Origin: Lentimicrobiaceae bacterium | Lineage (GTDB): Bacteria; Bacteroidota; Bacteroidia; Bacteroidales; F082 | Length of the DNA: 64,000 nt | Direction of reading: 5' to 3' | NCBI GenBank assembly: GCA_015061295.1 | Contig: SUWU01000002.1 | Span: forward strand, 32,800 to 96,799 | Shown: positions 31,010 to 39,637 of the stretch, in pieces | Layout of the letters: every line of letters begins with the position of its first letter | Position numbering within the stretch: position 1 is the stretch's first letter | The notes under the pieces: model-generated | Told to the model about the DNA's origin: nothing | Databases searched by the model: none | What the model saw: the letters and a program-made list of their open reading frames with translations, nothing else | Program-made: the position numbers and the translations under genes

Positions 31010-33300
31010 TGAACAAGGACTTTCGTAGCATAATGTTCTTTGTTTCCGCTTTCATCGCTGATGAAAATGAGATATATACCAGGTTCTACTCTTTGCCCGT
31101 CAATCGTTGTACAATCCCAAACAGCCTGACCTCCTTCTGCATAAAGATGCGTTACAAAGGATCCGTCTATAGTAGTAATCTTAACCAAAGCATTAGTGGT
31201 GAGATTCTTTATTCCCACTAGACCTGAGTATCCTTGTCTTACAGGATTAGGAAATACTACGACTTCAGAGTTATTTTCCTTACCTGTGGTAGCTTTCCCT
31301 CTAAAAGAGATAATACCATTGTCGGTTGCAAAAAACACATTACCATCATCATCAATAGCTATATCTTTAACAGTATTAGAAAGTAAAGGACTATTCTCTT
31401 GTGTAAAATGATGATATTCTGTCAAACCATTGTTAGCAATATAAAACACTCCATTTGTAGTTCCAATCCAAAGATTATTGTCGCCATCAACAGCGATGCT
31501 AAGCACCGACTCTCCTGAGAGAAGATAATCAGCCTGACCTGAGCCATCGTTACGAGGTACTAATATCCTTGTAGCATCATAGTTAGCCCCCGACTCGAAT
31601 ATCCTCGATGTCGATGTAAACATAGCAAGACCATCAGCAGTGCCAACCCATACCGTACCATTATGATCCGTAGCCATACAATTCGCCGTCTGAGGTAAAC
31701 CTCCTTGTCCTTCTCGTGTCGATATTATCTTATATCTGTCATCAACAGTATAGGACAAAGTATTGTTATCATTAAAGACAATAAAAGTACCGTCACGCGT
31801 CAATATCCATTTATAATCGTTATCATCAACCATGAGACGGCTGATATAATTATCCCCTACACTATAAGAATACCAATCACCATTAGCAGTCTTAACCGAC
31901 AACATCTTGTCTGTCTTACTATTAGCGACCCATAGATTGTTATCACTATCGAAGTCCATACCAGTGACATATACATAATCATAGCCTTTCAACTTTCCAA
32001 GACTACTATTTCTATCATCGTATATATTTTTCAGTTTACAATCTTCAAACTCCAAGATGCCAGCATCATAACTTCCTACATACACTTTAGAATCGTTGGT
32101 AGGATCAAAAGCTATACAAACGAGATCGGTGATTGTATCAAGAGCTTCAACATTTTCCCTGTTAAGATACGACCAAGAATTGTTATCATAAAATGAGACG
32201 CCATCATTCAACCATCTCTTAGCCCACGTGAGAGTATATCCGCCCGATGCCACCCAAAGTCGATTACCTTTGGCTTTTATCTCGAAACTTGAATTACTAT
32301 AAGGTCCATTAAAACGCACATATTCATAGTCCTTATCTTTTTTCATTTTAACGAGACTATTGGTAGCATCACCAATCCAATAAACATTTCTATTCCTATC
32401 ATAAATACCAGCAAAGGGCTCTATCGAAGTAAAATACATTATTGTCATGTTATCGACATCGACAACACTTGCAGAAAAATGCTCTACAAACAACATACGA
32501 TCTTCATAGGCTCTAATCTCTCTTTTTATAGAAGTTGCAGATTTATCATAATAATCCCATGATTCTCCGTCATAAACGAAGAGGGTGTCTGCATACCATT
32601 GATTGTCAGAATAATTAGCATATAACTTATTATTAAAAGTCTCTATCTCAGAATAGTTTATATCGTGATGCTGCATCGATGTATCGAGAGTCCATTGAGA
32701 AAAGTCGGCTAAATGTTCGTTAGGATAATCTGCATAATACACTCCATTGCTCGTCGCTGCATATAACTTATTATCATATAATGTTATGTCGTTGACATTG
32801 ATATAAGTACCATTCTTACCAATGATATATGTATCATGAATTTCTTTTCTATTCATATCAACGACAACGATACCGAAGCTACAACATACATAAGCTAAAT
32901 GATCTATAAAATATACATCGTTGATAGTCTTGGTCCCTATTATATTTTTGTTCTTTATATCGTTGATATTTATAACGTTATCATCATTATCTATAAGATC
33001 TATATTTGTATTTGAATATCCAACGAAGAGATGATTTGTGTGAGGGTTATGGCGAATAACACTGACGCCGAAGTCGGATAAACCATTGACTTTTGACAAC
33101 TTATTGATGCTATTATCATTGGTATTATAGTAAAACACCTCGTAAGGTGTGGCTGCGAAGATTTTATCCTTCATCATATCGACGCTGACCACTTTCATTG
33201 CAGGAGCATGAGTCGTCCATTGATGGATAGCGGTTTGCGCATAACTTATTGAAAATGTGCTTAGAAGTATGCTTATGATAAATAAATATTTTTTTGTCAT
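31006..33300 (-). CDS. porZ: PorZ-like T9SS beta-propeller protein
   Basis: Signal peptide, QWTTHAPAMKVVSVDMMKDKIFAATPYEVFYYN, propeller repeats (NLWIGTTNGVFYI, GTVWVGTADGLAMF), C-terminal VVVFPNPVRQGYSG...GIYLIFIS; overlaps recO by 4 nt. Confidence 0.8.
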   Translation of the reverse strand: MTKKYLFIISILLSTFSISYAQTAIHQWTTHAPAMKVVSVDMMKDKIFAATPYEVFYYNTNDNSINKLSKVNGLSDFGVSVIRHNPHTNHLFVGYSNTNIDLIDNDDNVININDIKNKNIIGTKTINDVYFIDHLAYVCCSFGIVVVDMNRKEIHDTYIIGKNGTYINVNDITLYDNKLYAATSNGVYYADYPNEHLADFSQWTLDTSMQHHDINYSEIETFNNKLYANYSDNQWYADTLFVYDGESWDYYDKSATSIKREIRAYEDRMLFVEHFSASVVDVDNMTIMYFTSIEPFAGIYDRNRNVYWIGDATNSLVKMKKDKDYEYVRFNGPYSNSSFEIKAKGNRLWVASGGYTLTWAKRWLNDGVSFYDNNSWSYLNRENVEALDTITDLVCIAFDPTNDSKVYVGSYDAGILEFEDCKLKNIYDDRNSSLGKLKGYDYVYVTGMDFDSDNNLWVANSKTDKMLSVKTANGDWYSYSVGDNYISRLMVDDNDYKWILTRDGTFIVFNDNNTLSYTVDDRYKIISTREGQGGLPQTANCMATDHNGTVWVGTADGLAMFTSTSRIFESGANYDATRILVPRNDGSGQADYLLSGESVLSIAVDGDNNLWIGTTNGVFYIANNGLTEYHHFTQENSPLLSNTVKDIAIDDDGNVFFATDNGIISFRGKATTGKENNSEVVVFPNPVRQGYSGLVGIKNLTTNALVKITTIDGSFVTHLYAEGGQAVWDCTTIDGQRVEPGIYLIFISDESGNKEHYATKVLVQ

Positions 33301-33319
33301 AGATAAAAACTTTAGTTCA

Positions 33320-33327
33320 CAAAGTTA
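33320..33327 (-). promoter_or_regulatory. Bacteroidota -7 box TAACTTTG upstream of porZ-recO
   Basis: CAAAGTTA on + = TAACTTTG on -, about 20 nt upstream of the porZ ATG. Confidence 0.55.
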
Positions 33328-33346
33328 TAACAAAAAAAGCATTTAT

Positions 33347-34120
33347 TTATTGTTTTTTTACTGTCCATTTAGAGAAGTCAACTTCTGCTTCGATCTTTTC
33401 TTCTATTTCGTCAGGAAGAGAAGGGAAGAAATTGATATTTGTCAGTTCTTCTACTTCATCGATTGTCCTTGCATATGTTGACATTGGCTTACGACCGCTT
33501 ATATTCTCGTAGATAAAACCTATTGCATGAAGCTTACCATCTTCCTCTTGCAGCAAAACTTTGAAGAACGCTTGAGGAACAACGACTTTGTTCATACCGA
33601 TGGTTTTATCTGTATTATTAACGATAGGACCACATACTACGAATATACTTCCTTTTTGTGATGCGAGGTCACGCACCTGTTCCTCTAAGTCTTTCCATGC
33701 GCCACCGTTAAGATTAGGATTCTGCGGGCATATATTAGACAGATAAAACGACTCCTTCATAACTTGTTCGTCCCATTTCATATCCGCTGCTGGAGCCATA
33801 TGACCTCTATCATAGCCCGAATGCTTATAATCATCGGTGACAGCTGTAACGTTTTTAGGCACCATAGGATCAGGCTTAAATCTGTCATAACGAGGCACCT
33901 CTCCTGCCACCTCCACATCGGTCAACTCATACGCCACCCAATTAGGGATTTTCCAATCATAGTTATACGACAGACTAAACCCTTTGTGAGTTATCTTTCT
34001 GTTGCTTCTATCATCTTCTATCACAGGAATTTCTACATTAGATAAATCTATAGCATCCTGTCCTACTACATTTACAATTAAAAAAACAACAAATATAAAA
34101 AGGAAATAAAACTTTCTCAT
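33347..34120 (-). CDS. Secreted DNA/RNA non-specific endonuclease
   Basis: GYDRGHMAPAADMKWDEQVMKESFYLSNICPQNPNLNGGAWKDLE (DRGH motif), signal peptide. Confidence 0.94.
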   Translation of the reverse strand: MRKFYFLFIFVVFLIVNVVGQDAIDLSNVEIPVIEDDRSNRKITHKGFSLSYNYDWKIPNWVAYELTDVEVAGEVPRYDRFKPDPMVPKNVTAVTDDYKHSGYDRGHMAPAADMKWDEQVMKESFYLSNICPQNPNLNGGAWKDLEEQVRDLASQKGSIFVVCGPIVNNTDKTIGMNKVVVPQAFFKVLLQEEDGKLHAIGFIYENISGRKPMSTYARTIDEVEELTNINFFPSLPDEIEEKIEAEVDFSKWTVKKQ

Positions 34121-34127
34121 CGATTTA

Positions 34128-34159
34128 CATACTCGTTGACTTATAGTCTCATAGACCTA
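34128..34159 (+). repeat. 8-nt repeat units (TTGACTTA-TAGTCTCA-TAGACCTA)
   Basis: CATACTCG-TTGACTTA-TAGTCTCA-TAGACCTA in phase, between the nuclease gene and the tRNA. Confidence 0.4.
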
Positions 34160-34164
34160 CTTTG

Positions 34165-34236
34165 TACCCCCACCGGGAATCGAACCCAGATTTAAAGTTT
34201 AGGAAACTTTCGTTCTATCCGTTGAACTATAGGGGC
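34165..34236 (-). tRNA. tRNA-Arg(CCU)
   Basis: GCCCCTA-TA-GTTC..GAAC-G-AAAGT-TTCCTAA-ACTTT-AAAT-CTGGG-TTCGATT-CCCGG-TGGGGGT-A folds as a cloverleaf; anticodon CCT; no encoded CCA. Confidence 0.93.
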
Positions 34237-34403
34237 AATTTTAATTGACACTGACAATTAACTCTGACCTTGACAATTATTAAAATGAACAACGAGCGAC
34301 AACTACATACCTGTCTGTTGACTCATAATTACCGTCTGCAAAAATAATATTTTTTTTCGATAATTTATTTTTCATTTTACATTTATTATTTTACCAAAAT
34401 AAT

Positions 34404-34411
34404 TACCTTTG
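34404..34411 (+). promoter_or_regulatory. Bacteroidota -7 box TACCTTTG upstream of panC
   Basis: TACCTTTG, 39 nt before the panC ATG. Confidence 0.55.
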
Positions 34412-34450
34412 TGGCGTTTTTTTGGAAAAACATCATAAACTATTTTAGAA

Positions 34451-35293
34451 ATGAACGTTTATAATTTCATCGTTGATATTCAACGTTTTGTAAAAGAAAA
34501 ACATAATTCAGGTCTTAAAGTAGGTTTCGTCCCTACGATGGGTGCCTTACACGAAGGGCATATTTCCTTGATAAATCGTGCTAAAAAAGAGAACGACATC
34601 GTGGTTTGTAGCGTCTTCGTAAACCCTATTCAGTTCAACAATCCTACAGACTTAGAGAAATATCCTCGCACTCCTGAGAAGGACATCACAAAACTTGAAC
34701 AGGCTGGCTGCGATGCTGTATTTATGCCTTCGGTAGAAGAGATGTATCCAAACAAGGTAGAAGACCATTACGATTTCGGCGATATTGAACACGTCATGGA
34801 AGGTGCCTGCCGTCCTGGTCATTTCAACGGTGTCGCTATCGTGGTGCGAAAACTCTTCGAAATCGTAAATCCCGACAGAGCTTACTTCGGAGAAAAAGAT
34901 TTTCAACAACTTGCAATCATCAAGAAGATGGTCAGAGACCTCAACATGAATCTTGAAATAGTGCCATGTCCTATCGTAAGAGAAAACGACGGACTCGCCA
35001 TGAGTTCGCGTAACGTCCGTCTCAACGAGACAGAACGCGCCATCGCTCCTAAAATCTTCGCCACTTTAAACGATGCCATCTCTAAAAAAGCTTCGATGAC
35101 TCCTGCCGAGATGAAAGAATACACTCTTGCCAAGTACGCAGAAATCAAGGAGTTTGAGGTTGAATATGTTGAAATCACCGATGAAACAAACCTTAAATCA
35201 TTAGAAAACTGGAACGAATGCGATCACGCACGTATCTTCGTGGCTCTTCAACTTGGTCCAGTCCGCTTAATAGATAACGTTAGAATCTTTTAA
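34451..35293 (+). CDS. panC: Pantothenate synthetase
   Basis: [52 protein letters not shown]. Confidence 0.97.
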   Translation: MNVYNFIVDIQRFVKEKHNSGLKVGFVPTMGALHEGHISLINRAKKENDIVVCSVFVNPIQFNNPTDLEKYPRTPEKDITKLEQAGCDAVFMPSVEEMYPNKVEDHYDFGDIEHVMEGACRPGHFNGVAIVVRKLFEIVNPDRAYFGEKDFQQLAIIKKMVRDLNMNLEIVPCPIVRENDGLAMSSRNVRLNETERAIAPKIFATLNDAISKKASMTPAEMKEYTLAKYAEIKEFEVEYVEITDETNLKSLENWNECDHARIFVALQLGPVRLIDNVRIF

Positions 35294-35294
35294 T

Positions 35295-35639
35295 ATGAAT
35301 ATCGAAGTACTAAAATCTAAAATCCATCGCGCTACCGTAACTCAAGCCGACCTTAATTACATCGGCAGTATTACTATTGACGAAGACTTGTTAGACGCAG
35401 CTAATATCATTGAAAACGAACGCGTTGATATTTACAACATCACTAATGGCGAACGTCTTTGCACCTATGCCATAAAAGGTGAACGCGGCTCTGGTGTCAT
35501 CGGAATAAATGGCGCTGCAGCCCATAAAGTAAATGTAGGCGACTTGGTAATAATCGTTTCTTACTGCTCAATGGATTTCGAAGAAGCTAAGAAACATAAG
35601 CCTTCTATCGTTTTCCCTGATAAAAACAATAAAATATAA
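35295..35639 (+). CDS. panD: Aspartate 1-decarboxylase
   Basis: [44 protein letters not shown]. Confidence 0.97.
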   Translation: MNIEVLKSKIHRATVTQADLNYIGSITIDEDLLDAANIIENERVDIYNITNGERLCTYAIKGERGSGVIGINGAAAHKVNVGDLVIIVSYCSMDFEEAKKHKPSIVFPDKNNKI

Positions 35640-35643
35640 AGCA

Positions 35644-36663
35644 TTGAATAAGAAGGTCTCCAACGCATTAACATACATCTTTTTCCTCTCATTGGGGATT
35701 CTTCTTCTTTGGCTTTGCTTTAGAAAAATCGAGTTTTCACAAGTAATAGATTACGTCAAGACAGCCAAATATTCCTGGATGATTATCAGTCTTGTCTGCT
35801 TAGGAATTTCATTATTCTTCAGAGCCTTACGATGGAATATCTTGATAGAATCGTTAGGATATAAGACAAGAGTCTCAACAACTTACGAATCAGTTCTTAT
35901 AGCTTATTTCGCCAACACTGTCTTCCCTCGTCTCGGCGAAGTGACACGTTGCGGCACCCTGACAAAAAAAGAAAATATTCCCTTCGACAAATCCTTTGGA
36001 ACCGTTATCTCAGAACGTGTCCTCGATTTAGTAGTGTTATTTGCAATGGCATTGTTAGTCATTCTCTTTCAATGGAATTTACTCGGAAGCCTCATCACCT
36101 CATGGCTAAATCCTTTAATTGAAAAGATTACAGACAACGTTGTCTTAGGTTCTGTAACAATCATTGTAGCGATAGCATTGTTCATAGCTATTATATTCGT
36201 TATCAAGAGAAATAAACAAAGATTATCTCAAAATAAATTATACAAAAAAATCACCTCATTATGGGAAGGCTTCGTTGATGGAGTGAAGTCGATTTTCACG
36301 ATAAAGAAGAAAGGTCTGTTTATCGTCTATACACTGCTGATATGGGGTTTCTACGTTGTTATGACATGGCTGCCATTCTACATGCTTCCTGAGACATCAC
36401 ATCTCGGTTTGACAGAAGCAGTGACTTTGTTAGGGCTCGCCACCTTGGGTGTCGTGGCTCCAGTACCAGGCGGAATGGGCGTATATCATTTTATAGGAAT
36501 ATTGCTGCTCAACGGTTTCTACGGAATCTCCGAGTCAGCAGCAGTTTCTTTCGTCACAATAAATCATACAAGTCAAATGATATTTTACTTGGTGACAGGT
36601 GTAATAGCTTACGTCATTATGTTCTTTGTTGACAGAAGAGAAGCGATGAATAATGAACAATGA
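35644..36663 (+). CDS. Lysylphosphatidylglycerol synthase TM/UPF0104 family membrane protein (TTG start)
   Basis: FFRALRWNILIESLGYKTRVSTTYESVLIAYFANTVFPRLGEVTRCG; VAPVPGGMGVYHFIG; C-terminal residues and stop lie in a 7-nt repeat. Confidence 0.88.
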   Translation: MNKKVSNALTYIFFLSLGILLLWLCFRKIEFSQVIDYVKTAKYSWMIISLVCLGISLFFRALRWNILIESLGYKTRVSTTYESVLIAYFANTVFPRLGEVTRCGTLTKKENIPFDKSFGTVISERVLDLVVLFAMALLVILFQWNLLGSLITSWLNPLIEKITDNVVLGSVTIIVAIALFIAIIFVIKRNKQRLSQNKLYKKITSLWEGFVDGVKSIFTIKKKGLFIVYTLLIWGFYVVMTWLPFYMLPETSHLGLTEAVTLLGLATLGVVAPVPGGMGVYHFIGILLLNGFYGISESAAVSFVTINHTSQMIFYLVTGVIAYVIMFFVDRREAMNNEQ

Positions 36664-36728
36664 ATAATGAACAATGAACAATGAATAATGAAGAATGAAG
36701 AATGTATAATGAAGAATGTATAATGAAT
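36652..36728 (+). repeat. 7-nt tandem array, 11 units of AATG(A/T)A(C/T/G)
   Basis: AATGAAC-AATGAAT-AATGAAC-AATGAAC-AATGAAT-AATGAAG-AATGAAG-AATGTAT-AATGAAG-AATGTAT-AATGAAT, no indels. Confidence 0.97.
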
Positions 36729-36810
36729 AGTAGATTACTTCATAGTAACGAAAAATCATCTTTTCGTTAAAAAATTTCAAAAACCTCTTGACAAAACTTC
36801 ATTCATGTAT

Positions 36811-36818
36811 TATATTTG
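36811..36818 (+). promoter_or_regulatory. Bacteroidota -7 box TATATTTG upstream of queA
   Basis: TATATTTG, 38 nt before the queA ATG. Confidence 0.55.
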
Positions 36819-36856
36819 TGACTTTTGTGAAAAAGCATTACAAAATCATAATATAA

Positions 36857-37906
36857 ATGAAGTTATCGCAATTTAAATTTAACCTTCCTGCAAACCTCAT
36901 CGCGAGTTATCCTGCGAAGAACAGAGATGAAGCTCGTTTGATGGTTGTCAATCGTAGAGATGGTTCTATCGAACATCGTATCTTTAAAGACATCTTAGAT
37001 TACGTCAATGCAGGCGACGTTTTCGTTCTTAACAACACCAAAGTCTTCCCAGCACGTCTTTATGGCGAGAAGGAAAAGACCGGAGCTAAGATTGAAGTTA
37101 TGTTGCTTCGAGAACTTAATCATGAAAGTCGTCTTTGGGATGTCCTCGTCGATCCAGCCCGTAAGATTCGTATCGGCAACAAGTTATATTTCGGTGAAAA
37201 TGACGAACTCGTAGCTGAAGTCATTGACAACACCACATCGCGCGGAAGAACATTACGTTTCTTGTTCGATGGCACACACGAAGAATTTAAGAAGACTATT
37301 ACCGATCTCGGCAATACGCCGCTTCCTCCAGAGATAGCTCGTCCCGTTGAGCCAGAAGATGCAGAGAATTATCAAACTGTCTTTGCCAGATGCGAAGGTG
37401 CCGTAGCAGCTCCAACAGCTGGTATGCACTTCAGCAAATCGCTCATGAAACACCTCGAACTTCGTGATGTCACATTCGCAGAACTTACGCTTCACACAGG
37501 CGTGGGCAACTTCCGCGACATCGAAGTAGAAGACCTCACCAAACATAAAACAGACTCAGAAGAGATGGAGATAACTCAAGAGGCTTGTGACATCATCAAT
37601 GAAGCTAAAGCTCAACGTTGTAAAGTGTTTGCCGTTGGAACAACAACACTAAAAGCTATGGAGACTGCCGTGACTATCACAGGACAGATAACACCTTTCA
37701 AAGGATGGACTAATAAATTCATCTTCCCTCACTATGACTTCAACACAGCCGATGCTCTTATCACCAACTTCCACCTTCCTAAGTCGCCAATGATGATGGA
37801 AGTAGCAGCTTTTGCAGGCTATGAACTTCTCATGGAAGCATATAAAGTGGCTGTTGAAGAGAAATATAATTTCTTTACATATGGAGATGCAATGCTCATT
37901 TTGTAA
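36857..37906 (+). CDS. queA: tRNA preQ1(34) S-adenosylmethionine ribosyltransferase-isomerase
   Basis: [70 protein letters not shown]. Confidence 0.97.
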   Translation: MKLSQFKFNLPANLIASYPAKNRDEARLMVVNRRDGSIEHRIFKDILDYVNAGDVFVLNNTKVFPARLYGEKEKTGAKIEVMLLRELNHESRLWDVLVDPARKIRIGNKLYFGENDELVAEVIDNTTSRGRTLRFLFDGTHEEFKKTITDLGNTPLPPEIARPVEPEDAENYQTVFARCEGAVAAPTAGMHFSKSLMKHLELRDVTFAELTLHTGVGNFRDIEVEDLTKHKTDSEEMEITQEACDIINEAKAQRCKVFAVGTTTLKAMETAVTITGQITPFKGWTNKFIFPHYDFNTADALITNFHLPKSPMMMEVAAFAGYELLMEAYKVAVEEKYNFFTYGDAMLIL

Positions 37907-37960
37907 TGTACAATGTATAATGTACAATGAAGAATGAACAATGTATAATGAAGAATAAAT
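37905..37960 (+). repeat. 7-nt tandem array, 8 units, containing two nt of the queA stop codon
   Basis: AATGTAC-AATGTAT-AATGTAC-AATGAAG-AATGAAC-AATGTAT-AATGAAG-AATAAAT. Confidence 0.96.
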
Positions 37961-37975
37961 GATTAAAAATTGATA

Positions 37976-38015
37976 ATTACTTGTTGACTTGTTGACTCGT
38001 TGACTTGTTGACTTA
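37976..38015 (+). repeat. 8-nt tandem array (TTGACTTG) between queA and glyS
   Basis: ATTACTTG-TTGACTTG-TTGACTCG-TTGACTTG-TTGACTTA, followed by A-rich RBS region of glyS. Confidence 0.95.
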
Positions 38016-38026
38016 AAAAAAAGAAC

Positions 38027-39550
38027 ATGAATCAAGAAGAATTTTTCAAGAAGATAACGTCTCACGCTAAGGAATATGGCTTTGTATTTCCTTCGAGTGA
38101 TATTTATGACGGTCTCTCCGCCGTCTATGACTACGGTCAGAATGGAGTGGAATTAAAGAATAACATTCGCCAATATTGGTGGAAGGCGATGGTGCAGATG
38201 CACGAAAATATCGTTGGTGTAGATGCTGCGATTTTCATGCATCCTACAGTATGGAAGGCATCAGGTCACGTCGATGCATTCAACGACCCTATGATAGATA
38301 ATAAAGATAGTAAGAAACGCTATCGTGCCGACGTGCTCGTAGAAGATTATATCGCTAAGATTGAAGATAAAATCAACAAAGAAGTCGAGAAGGCAAAGAA
38401 ACGTTTCGGCGATGCTTTCGACAAAGAACAATTCGTATCTACCAACGCCCGCGTGCTCGGCTATAAACAAGAGATAGAAGACATCAGTCATCGTCTCTAC
38501 AGCCTTATGGAAGCTAACGACCTCGCTGGCATCAAGCAACTCATAGAAGACCTCGGCATCGTATGTCCTATCTCTGGCTCACGCAACTGGACCGACGTAC
38601 GTCAGTTTAACCTCATGTTCGCCACTCAGATGGGTTCGCTCGCCGAAGGTGCTAATGAGATTTATCTACGTCCAGAGACAGCTCAAGGTATCTTCGTCAA
38701 CTATCTTAACATCCAAAAGACAGGTAGAATGAAAGTCCCTTTCGGTATCGCTCAGACAGGTAAAGCTTTCCGCAACGAGATAGTAGCTCGTCAGTTTATA
38801 TTCAGAATGAGAGAGTTTGAACAGATGGAAATGCAGTTCTTCGTACGCCCTGGTACCGAGTTAGAGTGGTTCAAACACTGGAAAGAAGAACGTCTCAGAT
38901 GGCACCTCTCACTCGGTATCCCTGCTGAGAAATATCGCTACCACGATCATGAGAAACTTGCTCATTATGCCAACGCAGCTACCGACATCGAATTTGAATT
39001 TCCATTTGGATTTAAAGAACTTGAAGGTATCCACAGCCGCACCGACTTCGACCTTGGCTCACATTCTAAATTCTCAGGCAAAAAACTTCAATACTTCGAC
39101 CCAGAGACTAACGAGAGTTATATCCCATACGTCATAGAGACTTCTATCGGCTTAGACCGTATGTTCCTCGCCATGTTGAGTCATGCTTATACAGAAGAGA
39201 AACTTGAAGATGGCTCGGAACGCGTGGTGATGAAATTCCCAGCAGCTCTCGCTCCTTACAAAGTAGCTATCCTCCCTCTCGTAAAGAAAGACGGATTGCC
39301 AGAGAAAGCACGCGAGATCATGGATCAACTCATGCCTGACTTTATGTGTCAATATGAAGAAAAAGATTCTATCGGAAAACGTTATAGAAGACAGGATGCC
39401 ATAGGAACTCCTTTATGCGTCACAATCGACAACCAGACTTTGGAAGATAACACTGTTACAGTCCGCGACCGCGACACCATGGAACAGGTCAGAGTCAATG
39501 CCGATGAACTTTATAATATCATAAGAAACAAGATCGCTCCTAAGAGATAA
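38027..39550 (+). CDS. glyS: Glycyl-tRNA synthetase
   Basis: LYDGLSAVYDYGQNGVELKNNIRQYWW-like, YLRPETAQGIFVNYLN, IGTPLCVTIDNQTLEDNTVTVRDRDTMEQVRV. Confidence 0.96.
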   Translation: MNQEEFFKKITSHAKEYGFVFPSSDIYDGLSAVYDYGQNGVELKNNIRQYWWKAMVQMHENIVGVDAAIFMHPTVWKASGHVDAFNDPMIDNKDSKKRYRADVLVEDYIAKIEDKINKEVEKAKKRFGDAFDKEQFVSTNARVLGYKQEIEDISHRLYSLMEANDLAGIKQLIEDLGIVCPISGSRNWTDVRQFNLMFATQMGSLAEGANEIYLRPETAQGIFVNYLNIQKTGRMKVPFGIAQTGKAFRNEIVARQFIFRMREFEQMEMQFFVRPGTELEWFKHWKEERLRWHLSLGIPAEKYRYHDHEKLAHYANAATDIEFEFPFGFKELEGIHSRTDFDLGSHSKFSGKKLQYFDPETNESYIPYVIETSIGLDRMFLAMLSHAYTEEKLEDGSERVVMKFPAALAPYKVAILPLVKKDGLPEKAREIMDQLMPDFMCQYEEKDSIGKRYRRQDAIGTPLCVTIDNQTLEDNTVTVRDRDTMEQVRVNADELYNIIRNKIAPKR

Positions 39551-39561
39551 GAGAGTGTAAT

Positions 39562-39603
39562 AAAAAAAGCTGTCTAACAAACAATAGTTAGGCAGCTTTT
39601 TTT
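39562..39603. terminator. Bidirectional terminator between glyS and the T9SS cargo operon
   Basis: AAAAAAAGCTGTCTAAC-AAACAATA-GTTAGGCAGCTTTTTTT between convergent genes. Confidence 0.9.
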
Positions 39604-39637
39604 ATTTTTAGATACATCTAAGTATCTTCACTGAACA

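Noticed and set aside
33347-34120. Secreted NUC1-type nuclease as part of a toxin or defence system
   Set aside because: No immunity gene or polymorphic-toxin architecture nearby; a stand-alone secreted nuclease is common in Bacteroidota.
36652-36728. CRISPR-like array
   Set aside because: Units are 7 nt with no spacers and no cas genes nearby; simple tandem repeat.
36535-36780. 81 aa - strand ORF rich in YSLFIVH repeats (also 37649-38065 and 53016-53370)
   Set aside because: Produced by translating the 7-nt AATGAAC array on the opposite strand (21-nt period gives heptapeptide repeats); not a real repeat protein.
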